From Liolophura sinensis (Eukaryota; Mollusca; Polyplacophora; Chitonida; Chitonidae), in the NCBI RefSeq assembly GCF_032854445.1, contig NC_088305.1, positions 12,405,606-12,469,605 of the forward strand: a DNA stretch of 64,000 nucleotides, given 5' to 3'. The translations under genes and the position numbers were made by a program. The notes under the pieces are model-generated. The model did not search any database. It was not told the origin of the DNA and worked only from the letters and a program-made list of their open reading frames with translations. How positions within the stretch are numbered: the first letter of the stretch is position 1; every line of letters begins with the position of its first letter. Shown piece after piece: positions 1 through 12,900 of the stretch.

Positions 1-830
1 TTTGCGCAGACCTCATGCTCTTTACTATACGTTAAACAGGCCAGGGTGATTGACAGATATGGACATGTGCCGTGGTCCAAGTGCTGACTTTCTAACGGTG
101 GCCGAGCTATCAGTGGAGCAGTGAGTCTGTGCATGGCAGGTCGTGGATTGAGATGTGAATGTACAAACTTGCTGTTACACTGGTCGTGTTTTTGCGTTAT
201 TTCTTACAAATAGCGGGCTAAGTCTGCCAAGGAACGACCGTTTTTCACTGGGCATAGCGTAGCATCATCAAGGTCGCCGATCTATTCGAGGGAATGCAAA
301 TGAGTGGCCGACTGCCTCAGTGACAAACGGTGTAAGGTCGCATGGAAACTTTGAAAGCCGTGTATGTGGAACATGTGTCCTTCGAACACAGAACATGAAG
401 GGGAAAACGTCATCCATCAGATCCGGGATCCCGGCCTAGGATCTGCTATTCGCAGATCCATTCTAGTTGATTTTGATTTTGGAGACTAAAACTACATTGG
501 TTGAATAGGCCAATTTCGTGCAGGGCAGTACAAAAAGTATCATTTATCAGTCAACACAGAAAAATGTATTCAAGATAGGCTTGAATAAACACATGCAAAA
601 AGTATCTCTTTCTGAACATTGCACATCTCTTTCTGATTTCTGCCGACCATTTACTTAGCATTGCCCACCTCTTTCAGGTCACTACCCACCTCTTTCTGGT
701 TTAAATACTGCCCAGTGCTTTCTAATATACCACCATAGTTTCTATTCTCACTACTGTCCATCACTTTCTGAGGTCATCTACTGACTGGTACCCACCTGTT
801 TGTGATGAACATCTATTTTCCCTTACCAAG
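1..830. other. Intron upstream of first visible cyclase exon
   Basis: Non-coding. It holds a dispersed-repeat copy (about 440-610) and, at about 600-800, irregular repetition of CACCTCTTTCTGG-like pyrimidine-rich words leading into the acceptor at 830. Confidence 0.6.
440..610 (+). repeat. Dispersed repeat E, copy 1
   Basis: Shares GATTTTGGAGACTAAAACTA-type sequence, ACATTGGTTG, CAAAAAGTAT and GCTTGAATAAACAC with 20690-20910 (same strand) and, inverted, with 4488-4660. No terminal repeats or coding were recognised; the family is unknown to me. Confidence 0.55.
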
Positions 831-975
831 GCGAGTTCATATCACAGAGGAGACCCTGAAATGTCTGAATGGAGATTATGAGGTGGAGCCTGGATACGGT
901 GGGGACAGACATACCTACCTGAAGGACAACAATATACAGACTTACCTCATCGTTAATGACCAACCCAAACCTAAG
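831..975 (+). CDS. ADCY5/6: Adenylyl cyclase exon 1 of window: end of C1a
   Basis: The acceptor is TTACCAAG and the donor GTACGA. The first base completes a Gly codon, giving the expected GRVHIT. The exon encodes the C-terminal strand region of the first catalytic domain ([22 protein letters not shown]) and ends in phase 0. An ATG 26 bases upstream of the acceptor is intronic and is not a start. Confidence 0.93.
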
Positions 976-3900
976 GTACGAAGACGTTCAAAAAGGTCAT
1001 TTATAGAGCTCCTGTACAGTTTGTGACTGTTCATTTTTTTTACCCTCTGTCTGAAATAGAGTAATATACATGTGGTATAGTGTAAATATGTGTATGTTGT
1101 TTATGAAGGTGTGATAGGTGGTTAGAGTGCCATTGTGGTGCAATGACAAAGGAGATTCTTACCAAATGCTTTTAACTGTGAGTTCAAGTCCTGCTAATGC
1201 TGGCTGCCTCTCTGGGCCATATGTGAGAAGGGTCTGCCAACAGCTTGAGATAGTCGTTGATTCCCGCACTCCCTCTGCTCGGTTTCCTCCTACCATATTG
1301 CTGGTTGTCGTAGTATAAGTGAAATATTCTCGCGTAAAACACCAATCAAATAAAATAAATAAGTAAGGTGTAATGTGTTTAGTTCTTTGAAAATTGGTCA
1401 CAAAGAAAGACTTGAAATACAACATTCACGTATGTACAAACCCGCATTACGTGCTGTAACCATTTTATGGTGTGATGTCCGTCCATAAACTGTTTTGCAT
1501 TACCACCGTGCAGCATAAACAAAAGCGCAGCCCCATATTGAGAGCTGCCACCAGAGCCGAAAATAATGAAAACAAGTCAAACCACTTCAAAATTCTGTTC
1601 TGATGCAGTTCATAATATATTGGTTTTTATTTTCTACAATACTTTAGAATTTTTTAACTTACTATTAAAAAGAACATGTGGAATATGTCTATGTAGTTTT
1701 AATCATCAACACCTGAAAGCATGATGGCTTCGTCGATATTTCAGCATGGAATGATGAGCGTTTCTTTAAGCCCTGAAACTCTCTTCGTACATGTCATAAT
1801 TGCAAATTGTTTTGTTATACCTGTTGATCATGATGCCTTTATTTGAGCTATTTTCGACATGATCTATTTTTTTTGCAATGGATTGAAAAAAAAATTGAAC
1901 AAGTAAAGTAAAAAAAAACTAAAGTTGAAAATGGACAGATGACACAGCATGTGAATTTTACCATTATGCAGCTTGCATAGCACATTTGTTGTGTATATGG
2001 TTTGTTGTTGCATATAAAACTAGACGGAACATTCAGTATTGAAATTTTCTGCCATGAATCATTGGTATTTTGATTTTCAGGAGTTGGTGACCTCACCAGA
2101 GAAATCCCCGGGTATGGGACGCATGTCCGTGCTCTCCAGCCCCTACGCTAATGGCAGCACGGGGAAAGAGATGAAGAGGATGGGATTCAGGGATGAGTCC
2201 GCACACTCCAATATACACCATAAGTAAGAGCTTGTGAAACCAAGTATCGTATGTACATGTATCTATAATGGTATTCCAGCAGCCTGCAGATGGTCGTGTG
2301 TTGCCTCTGTTCTCTGCCTGGGTTCCTCCCATCATAATGCTGGCCACCATCTAAAAAGTGAAATATTCTTGAATTGCAGCTTAAAACCCCTATCAAATAA
2401 ATAAATACCACATGAAGTATCATATTTATAAGTCTTTATTTTCTAGAAACCACTCTTAGAGCACAGACCTAACAAATAACGCTAACACAGTAAAGTTTCA
2501 GACCATCTATTTTCCCTTACCCTTAGCTGACCAAACATAACGTCCTTGGAAGAAGTGATGATTAATATCTGTTGTCAGTTTTAGGACAGCAATAATGCAT
2601 AAAATGTGAATGGCAGACAGGAAAGGAATATTATACATGTTAATTAGGTGGTGCAATTTTAAATGTCCATGTGCGAAGATTTAAATAATTCCCAGGTGTA
2701 ATTAAATTATATCATGCTAAAATTTAAAAAAAGGTATTAATAAAAAAATACTATCGAATATTAACTGGAATTGAGCAAAGAACATGGTAATTCCAAAAAT
2801 ATACATGTAGCTATTACATATACAATATACATGTACAGTACACATATGCAGTATACATGTACAGTACATATATACATGTACAGTACACATATACAATATA
2901 CAGTATACATATACAGTATGCATATACAATATACAGGTGGGCCCTCCTTGGCTCGCTAGTGCAGCGTAATGACCCAGGAGCCTCTCACCAATGTGGCCGC
3001 TGTGAGTTCAAGTCCAGCTCATGCTGGCTTCCTCTCCGGACATACATGGGAAGGTCTGCCAACAACCTGTGGCTGGTTGTGGATTTCCAACTACCCACCA
3101 TAATAAGTGAAATATTCTTGAGTACGGCATAAAACACCAATCAAATAAATAAAGAAATACAATATACAAATACAGTATGCATATACACTGTACATGTACA
3201 GTATGCATATACACTGTACATGTACAGTATGCATATACAGTGTACATGTACAGTATGCATATACAGTGCACATGTACAGTATGCATGCACAGTATACATG
3301 TACAGTATGCATGCACAGTGTACATGTACAGTATGCATGCACAGTATACATGTACAGTATGCATGCACAGTATACATGTACAGTATGCATGCACAGTGTA
3401 CATGTACAGTATGCATGCACAGTATACATGTACAGTATGCATGCACAGTGTACATGTACAGTATGCATGCACAGTATACATGTACAGTATGCATGCACAG
3501 TATACATGTACAGTATGCATGTACAGTGTACATGTACAGTATGCATGCACAGTGTACATGTACAGTATGGATATACAGTGTACATATACAGTATACATAT
3601 ACAGTATACGTGTACATGTACAGTATGCATGCACAGTATACATGTACAGTATGCATGCACAGTGTACATATACAGTATACATATACAGTATACATGTACA
3701 GTGTACATGTACAGTGTACATGTACAGTATGCATGCACAGTGTACATATACAGTATACATGTACAGTATGCATGTACAGTATACATGTACAGTATACATG
3801 TACAGTATGCATGCACAGTATACATGTACAGTGTACATGTACAGTATGCATGCACAGTATACATGTACAGTATGCATGCACAGTATACATGTACAGTGTA

Positions 3901-6900
3901 CATGTACAGTATGCATGCACAGTATACATGTACAGTGTACATGTACAGTGTACATGTACAGTATGCATGCACAGTATGCATGCACAGTGTACATATACAG
4001 TATACATATACAGTATACATGTACAGTATACATGCACAGTATGCATGCACAGTATACATGTACAGTATGCATGCACAGTATACATGTACAGTATGCATGC
4101 ACAGTATACATGTACAGTATGCATGTACAGTGTACATGTACAGTATGCATGCACAGTGTACATGTACAGTATGGATATACAGTGTACATATACAGTATAC
4201 ATATACAGTATACGTGTACATGTACAGTATGCATGCACAGTATACATGTACAGTATGGATATACAGTGTACATATACAGTATACATATACAGTATACGTG
4301 TACATGTACAGTATGCATGCACAGTATACATGTACAGTGTACATGTACAGTATGCATGCACAGTATACATATGGAATATACATCATATTGTGCTGACTTA
4401 ATACAAGTGCTTGTTGTCTTTGTCACATTTGTGGATTTCAAACTTATTTACTACTGTATTTCTTAAACCTTTTCGCTTGTTTGTATGAAAGGTGTTTATT
4501 CAAGCATATCCTTAGGGCAACATTCTGTGTACAAATTGCCCTGAAATTAGCCAAGCCAATCAATGTAGATTTGTCTCCAAAATCAAGCTAAAAAGGTGGA
4601 TAAATTGCACTGAAAGTTGCTCTTTGAAATGCTAAAAGGCTGAGGAATTAGGGTCAATCTTTTAGTTGGGTCTTGACTTCATCTTGTCCTTGATTTTTTT
4701 ATGGGATCATGATTGTCTGATTTTTCCAGTATTCTTGTACGTGGCAGCAACCTGCAGATGGTCATGGGTTTCCACCGGGGTTCTGCCCGCTTTCCTCCCA
4801 GCATAATGCTGGCCACCATCAGATAATTGAAATTTTCTTGAGTACGGTGTAAACCACCAATCAAATAAATAATAGAAATAAATCCAATATGCTTTACTTG
4901 TTGTGACATTTGTTTATGTATTCTTATAATAATTGACATGATGTGTATTTCAGACTGGGCTATGGTACTCAAGAGAACAAAGACCCAGAAGATGAAGTGA
5001 ATGAGTATTTAGAACGAGCAATCGACGCCAGGAGCATTGATCGCCTGCGCTCAGAACACGTTAAACGCTTCATTCTCACACTCCGCAAACCAGATTTGGA
5101 AGAAAAGGTTTGTTTGGGAGTTGTAAAGGTCAGGCTTCCGCTGTTGTTCGCTGTAGATGCCTTTATGTAATTTTAATCGTGAAAATTGCATACTCCAGTG
5201 TACTGGTGTCATATAAACACCAGTAAGCCAATAAAGTGTAAATATTTCCTTAGATAAGCTTAAAAAAAATAGAGTACTCCGGCAGCTCCAACAAATGTCA
5301 CAAGGTGATACTTGATTCAGTGTTTCAGTTTTAATTAAACCATTTTCAAGGATGTGAACAGTATTCCACTTAATAAAAGTATACAAGATTCAAATATATG
5401 ACTGAAGTATATAACATATTCATATGATCGAAAAGTAAAATAAAGTTTTATTTTGATGTTTGAAAAACATCTATTGTTTATTGTTTCAGTATTGTAAGGT
5501 TCGGGACACGATGTTCAAAAGTTACATGGCCTGTACATTCTTCATGTTACTCCTCATCATCATCACACAGGCTGTTATCATGCCATAGTAAGTCCTATAC
5601 ATTAATCATGCTATATAGTAGAGACCGCTTCGGTGGCCTAATGGTTAGATCATTCATCTTGGTGTCGAGAGAACCAGGTTCAAATCCGGGTCGGGTCATA
5701 CCAAAGACGTAATACAACAGTGGTGCCATCACTTTAGCGGCATGCACTCACCCTGCCACAAGAAGATACAGCCTGTGTACACACACCTAATGACTCCTCG
5801 TCGTCTAATGATTGAAATATTTTTAAGCACATCGTAAAACCTCAAGCATACATACATATTATGTCATAGTACACTTACCTCTTATCATGCTGTTGTATGA
5901 AAGTGTAGTCTTATGATGTGAGAAGATCTGTCAGCAACCTGTGAATGGTCCTGAGTCTGCCCAGATTCCTCTCATCATAATGCTGGATGCTTTCATTTAG
6001 GTGAAGTTGAGTACCTCATAAAACACCAAATAAATAAATAAATAAGTGATAAAATACATGTATAATAAATAAATGCTTTCTTCATGTACATCATGGTATT
6101 TGAAGTTTCCAGGTGTTGATTTTGCATGAGCTGATTTTGATTTCATAGAATTTCTTTGGGGGTCTTGAAATTCTTATAATGCCAAAAAACTTTCCAAACT
6201 CCCTGGGTATTTGTTGTCTAGCAGTTCTCAGAGAGGTGGGACTGCAGGTTTACACCCATCTGTCAGTCCATCCCCCTGAAAAGTGGTCTGTCTCCTGAAT
6301 ATCAGTAATTCTTTTTGACCTGTAGGTTTCTCCACTGTTGTATTTACACTCTGAAAGATATACCTGTTAGATGACTGATTTGATTTTAACATTAATAGTT
6401 GCAATCTCATTTTCCAGTTCACCATTAATGGCAGCTGTCAACCCTACTTGTGTCATCATTGTTTTTGTGCTATTTCTACTTATCCTGACTGAAACTTGTG
6501 CTGTAAGTAACTTGTATGATTTTTAACATAACCAGAGTAACATTAACTGACCAGAGTAACATTAACTGACCAGAGTAACATTAACTAACCAGAGTAATAT
6601 TAACTGAACCAGAGTAACATTAACTAAACACGACTACCATTAACTAACCAGAGTAACATTAACTAATGTATAATGCACTTTAGTCTAGTCTGTTATTGCT
6701 ACATTTACCATACCATGAAGAGGCTGAGGCATTAGCACATCAGCACGGAGCCATGACCCAAGAGCTTCCCAGAAATGCAATGGCTATGAGTTTCAAGTCC
6801 AGCTTATGCTGGTGTCTTCTCTGGCTGTACATGGGAAGTTCTGCCAGCAACTTGCAGATGGTCATGAATAAGTTTCCCCCGTGCGCTGCCAAGTTTTCTC

Positions 6901-9900
6901 ACACCCTAATGCTGGCGGGTTTCGTGTAAGTGAAATATACGGCATAAAACACCAATCAGATAAATAAATAAATAACAATACCAGGATGCTCGTGACACTC
7001 TGGTTTCCTTCATGGCACTCCGTTTCCTTCCCATACATGTAAACTTAATGAAAAATATATGCATGTAAACTTCTCTATCTTATTTGGTTGTTACATGTCA
7101 CAGTAGTACATACATGTATATAAGTCATTTATCACATGTCTATAACAAACATGTTCTGACTAATATTAGCTAGTTGGTCCCTAACTATTAACTTTTCCTC
7201 ACTGATTCATACAACTAAAATGTTATTCTCCCTATTGGGGTGTTCCGTGGCCTAGTAATTAGCTTGATATCGTGATACAATGCCCCAGGAGCATGTCACC
7301 TGAATGCAGCCACTGTGAGTTCAAGTCCAGCTCATGCTGGCTTACTCTGCGGTGATACATGCAAAGGTCAGTGGGTTTTCCCCGTCCTCTTTCTCGTTTT
7401 TCTCCCAGAATTATGCTGGCTGACATTGTCTAAGTGCAGCATTTATTGAGTTCGGTATGAAAAACAAAAATCAAATAAATAGATAGTTGTCTTCCCTCTA
7501 GTCTGAATCAGCTTTTGGCTGCAGCATTAAGTCTGGATGTTTGACAGGTGCATGTACATGGCAGAGGAAAGTGGTTCACTCAAAGCATTCTGATTTCGCC
7601 ACCCACCAAACACAAGCTACTTCTGAATGAATGTTTTCAGCCAATCAGGGGTTGATCTAGTTGAATAGTTCGGGTTCCCTTTTGATTAAGAAAGCTGCCA
7701 TTTTTACAATTTTTATAGATGCAAAGAACACAATTTTATCACTTGGAATTCCAAACTTTTTACCCCAAAACCCTAGATCAGAAAATCTGCAAATAGAATA
7801 AGCAAAGAAAAAGAAAAGTAAATTGAGAAAGTATAGGATGTATGTTTTATTAGTGTATAAAGATATGTATTTCATTTTTTTCCCATTTATTGTTGTATAA
7901 TTCCTACACTATATATTAAACAACCTTTACATGAAAAAGGTTGGTTATCATAAAAGTGAAAGGTGTAAGGTAATCATCAAAAATTTGATACATTTGTCAT
8001 GTTTCTATGTACATCTATCTCTCTACCTTTCTAGTGTACCCCCAAAGGCCTGCGTGCTGTCGCAACGAAGGTGGCTGTCAATCGTTGGCTCAGTCAGATC
8101 ATTGCTGTGGTGGCTGTTTTATGTGTCTATGTTGCCGGCTTCTGTGCTATGGTAAGAGTTGTCCCCCTTTAATCTCAACTCTGAAGACAGCAATATGCTT
8201 TATGTATGTAATAGTATATACCTACATGCCATGTTACAGTGTGTTATTTCAAGTTGTGAGACAAATGTCTCTTTGTACATATAGTATAGGTTATCAGTTC
8301 TTTGCCAAATGCCTGTGGTTTACTCCACACACTCCAGTTTCATTTAACCAGAAAGCTGACTGCTGTTAAATATATCTAGGTGAAAAATTGTAAGGTTCTT
8401 ATAAATATATTTAGATGAGCAATCAGAACTCTCAAATACGGGAACATTTCGGCACCTTGGAAAGTTTTCTGTACTGTTATTTATTATCTGAAGATAACGT
8501 CCACTGTTGTTATTAATGGGTTGGATGATTTTGTGGAATGACTAGATTCTGTTGTTGAAAAAAAAAACAGGTGTCCAGTATTAAACTTCTACATATAGAA
8601 AAATGTAACTGATTAACATGGTGTCTCAAACTTTAACATTAACTCAAAATGTTATGTTATCACGTCTTTGGTACTACCGTTACATCAAGCTTGCTGTTAG
8701 ATGCTTTTGAAAAAAAATTCCTTATTTCAGCTGTATTCTTTATCATATTGATAATTTCCAGTTTTCCCTGGATACCACTAAGCTGACGTCGTGTCTGTCC
8801 TCCATCTACGGGATTCCGGAGGAGGAGGTCAATCTGACCACACTGCAACTGTCCAACATCTCCATGGGCGTGGAGAAATCAGTCTGTAACCCCACTTACA
8901 CTACCCACTTCCCAGAGGTGAGCCACTACAAGCCTGACAACAGAAGCCTGGTGTTTTTTTATGTCAGCTCTTTGAGGAAAAGGGGCCTCTGTGGCTAAGT
9001 TGGTTAGCATGCTAGTGCAGCGTAATCACCCAGGAGTCTCTCTCACCAATGCGGTTGCTGTGAGTTCAAGTCCAGCTCATGCTGGCTTCCTCTCCGGCCA
9101 TATGTAGGAAGGTCTGTCAGCAACCTGCGGATGGTCTTGGGTTTCCACCGGGCTCTGCCTGGTTTCCTCCCACCATAATGCTGAACACCGTCATATAAGT
9201 GAAATATTCTTGAATATGGCATAAAACACCAATCAAACAAATGAAATAAATAAATCTTTAAGGAAAATGGATGCATCATATGTTGTTCATGATGTATGAC
9301 GGACCAAGGTTACACAGGTCAAGAAAACCTTAGTCTAAGCATAGACAAATTTTGATTGCAGACGTTTTCCTGACCAACAAAAGACCCATTACAAAAAGGC
9401 CATTTATTAAAAAAGGCCAAATCACTATGTAGGTACTGTATTTCACCTTAAGTTTGGCAGGTAAAAATGCACTTTCACAAGCACATACAGATCTTTAAAT
9501 GATGCGCAAATTTTTCTGAGAAAAAGATTAATCAAACTTAACAAGAAAAGAACTCTTAAATTGCCTTATAAGGTAGATGAATCAGTCAGAATCAAGCAAA
9601 ATGCCTCTCTTAAAAATGATAAACTTAAGGTGAAATGCAGTATGTATTCTATTACATGTAAAACCATGTATAGCTTTCATCGGATAATGTTCCTTTACCA
9701 TATAGGTATTCTAAAATTGTGTTAATGGCCCCGTGAAAAACCAGGCCTAGTGTATGTTGATATTTGTGTTTCAGTATTTTCCATTCTGCGTACCATTACA
9801 TAGTGACATCTGTGTTTCTGAATTTCGCATTCTGGGTACCATTACATAGTGACATTTGTGTTTCTGTTCTTCGCATTCTGCGTACCATTACATAGTGACA

Positions 9901-12900
9901 TCTGTGTTTCTGAATTTCGCGTTCTGCGCACCATTACATAGTGACATTTGTGTTTCTGAATTTCGCGTTCTGCGTACCATTACATAGTGACATCCATGTT
10001 TCTGTATTTCGCATTCTGCGTACCATTACATAGTGACATTCGTCGTTTCAGTATTTTGCATTCTGCGTACCATTACATGGTGACATCTGTGTTTCTGAAT
10101 TTCGCATTCTTGGTACCATTACATAGTGACATTTGTGTTTCTGTTCTTCGCATTCTGCGTACCATTACATAGTGACATCTGTGTTTCTGAATTTCGCGTT
10201 CTGCGCACCATTACATAGTGACATTTGTGTTCCTGAATTTCGCGTTCAGCGTACCATTACATAGTGACATCCATGTTTCTGTATTTCGCATTCTGCGTAC
10301 CATTACATAGTGACATCTGTGTTTCTGAATTTCGCATTGTGCGTACCATTACATAGTGACATCTATGTTTCAGTATTTTGCGTTCTGATTACCATTACAT
10401 AGTGACATCCGTGTTTCTGAATTTCGCATTCTGCGTACCATCACATAGTGACATCTGTGTTTTTGTATTTCGTGTTCTGCGTACCATTACATAGTGACAT
10501 TTGTGTTGCAGTATTTCACGTTCTGCGTGCTGCTCTCCATGATCTCCAGCTCCGTGTTCCTCCAGGCCAGCAGTATTCTCAAGCTTGTACTTCTCTGCTT
10601 CATGGCCATACTCTATGTGATATTTGTGGAGATCTCACATGTCAACCTGTTTGATAACCGAGATCTGCTTGTCATGGCCAACGTGGGGTGAGTATGCATG
10701 TACAGTCCATGTGAATGGTACATTATTACGACCTGTGCCTTTACAACCTGTTTGATAACCGAGATCTGCTTGTCATGGCTAATGTGGGGTGAGTATGCAT
10801 GTACAGTCCATGTGAATGGTACATTATTACAACCTATGCCTTTACAACCTGTTTGATAACTGCAACTTGATCGCCATGGCAAATGTCTGGGTGAGTAAGC
10901 AGTAAAACATGCTCACCCACCAATAACCGTAGCATAATTCCAAAGCATAGACCTTCCAAAAAAAGACTGAGAAGTCGCACATTCGACGTTTCAGCAAAGT
11001 TTTTATTTGTCGTCTTCAGGATACATAAAAGGTAACTGGGGTATATAGACAGATCATTTATACAAACAAAGAAGGCTCGGAAGAATTGCTTAGTATTGAG
11101 GAATGATTCAGTGGATGTACTCAGTGAAAGGTCAACTTATCAGCATTTGCATTGTAGGTCGTCATTAAATTCCTTAAGTCATTTATGCATTGCAAACGCT
11201 GATAAGTGTGAAGTCAATGAATAAAATTTTTTCGAAACGTGAAATACGCATCTTCTCAGTTTTCTCTGAGTATCTATACTTTCGCATTATGCTTAGTATG
11301 CAGTAATGTAGTAATATTACAGTCATTGTCTGCATAGGAGCCATTTCATTGGCTGTTACAGTTCATATGTAGTGTGAATATCATTACACCATGAGTCACT
11401 CACTAATGCAGTCACTCTGAGTTCCAATCCAGCTGTCTTCTTCTCTGGCCATACATGGGAAGATCTTATAGCAGCTTGTGGATGGTCTCTGTTTGGTGTT
11501 CTAGCTCCCACCATAATGCTGGCCCACCTCACTATTCAAATATTTAAATGCCTTTCAACACTCTCAAAAAATAAATGAAAATTATTTTTAAGTATAATTT
11601 TTAGTTCTCTTATGATGTACCTTACTTTATATTTTAGCTTTCTTTTGCTTTGAAGGTCTGTCAGCAACGTGCGGATGGTCGTGGGTTTCACCCGGGCTCT
11701 GCCCGGTTTCCTCCCATCATAAATAAAGAAATAAAACATCGGAAAGTTTAATCAACTTATCTCCTGATTTGTTCATTTATCACTATTTTTGTTGTCTTGT
11801 CACTTGATTTGTTCACTTATAAACCTCTTTGTTGTCTTGTCAGCTGGTTTGTTCACCTGTCATCTTTGTTCTTTGTCTTGTCACCTGATTGGTACACTAA
11901 TCAGTTCACTAAATAAAGAAATAAAACATCAGAAAGTTTTATCGACTTATGACCTAATTTGTTCACTTATCACTCTTTTTTGTTGTCTTCTCACACGATT
12001 TGTTCACTTACCACCCTTTTTATTGACTTGGCACCTGATTTGTGGACTTACCAGCTGATTTGTTCATTTATCACCTTTTTGTTGACATGTCATCTGATTT
12101 GTTGACTTATTATTTGATTTGTTGTCCCTGATTTGTTCACTTGTCACCTTTTTGGCTTGTCACCTGATTTGTGGACTTACCACCTGATTTGTTCACTTGT
12201 CACCTCTTTTGGCTTGTCACCTGATTTGTGGACTTACCAACTGATTTGTTCACTTGTCACCTTTTTGGCTTGTCTCCTGATTTGTGGACTTACCAGCTGA
12301 TTTTTTCACTTGTCACCTTTTTGACTTGTCACCTGATTTGTGGACTCCCACCTTGTGTTACAGGAAGGAAGTCCATGACCCAAACTCTACAATTGGCCTG
12401 AAATGGGAGACCATCATCATCCTGTTCGTATTCACAATTGTCTTGTTTATCCACGCTCAGCAGGTCGAATCCACAGCCAGGCTGGACTTCCTATGGAAAA
12501 TTCAAGTAAGCACTCAATAACAATACAATTGTTGACCCATGAGCGAAGAGTTCGCAAGTTCAAATCCCACTCATCCTGGTTTGGGAGAAGCCTTTTATTT
12601 GAGTATGGGTTTCCTGCACCCATGAAAGTCAAAAGGTACACTGTATACTTTTGAATGCAAATACATGTACTTGGGGAGGCTGCACCAAGTGGTGTCTCTG
12701 GTGAAAAAGAATATGACCTTGGCTTTCTTTAGGCAAGAATGATGTAAATTAGGCAGCTGTAAATTTAGAGCTATTTCATATGAACCTGGTTAATTTAGGA
12801 GTAAAAAAATTATGTTTTTTTAAAACATAATTTTCACCATTTAGTTATTTTGATATCTTGCTGGAGATGCTGTAGTTAAATATTTAAGGTCATATTGATC

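Noticed and set aside
1159-1425. Short open frames crossing SINE copies (also 9043-9279, 28412-28609 and 47574-47902)
   Set aside because: They lie in tRNA-derived SINE sequence and recur wherever the SINE does.
3008-4466. Six overlapping open frames of 390-477 codons on both strands
   Set aside because: All are the 13-bp satellite read in its six frames (Cys/His/Tyr/Met/Thr-rich periodic peptides); no splice, start or conservation signal.
5622-5700. Possible tRNA gene with good A and B boxes
   Set aside because: Acceptor and anticodon stems do not pair and a SINE body and tail follow.
8728-8761. Alternative acceptor CTTATTTCAG at 8730 for cyclase exon 7
   Set aside because: The added sequence contains TGA in the required frame.
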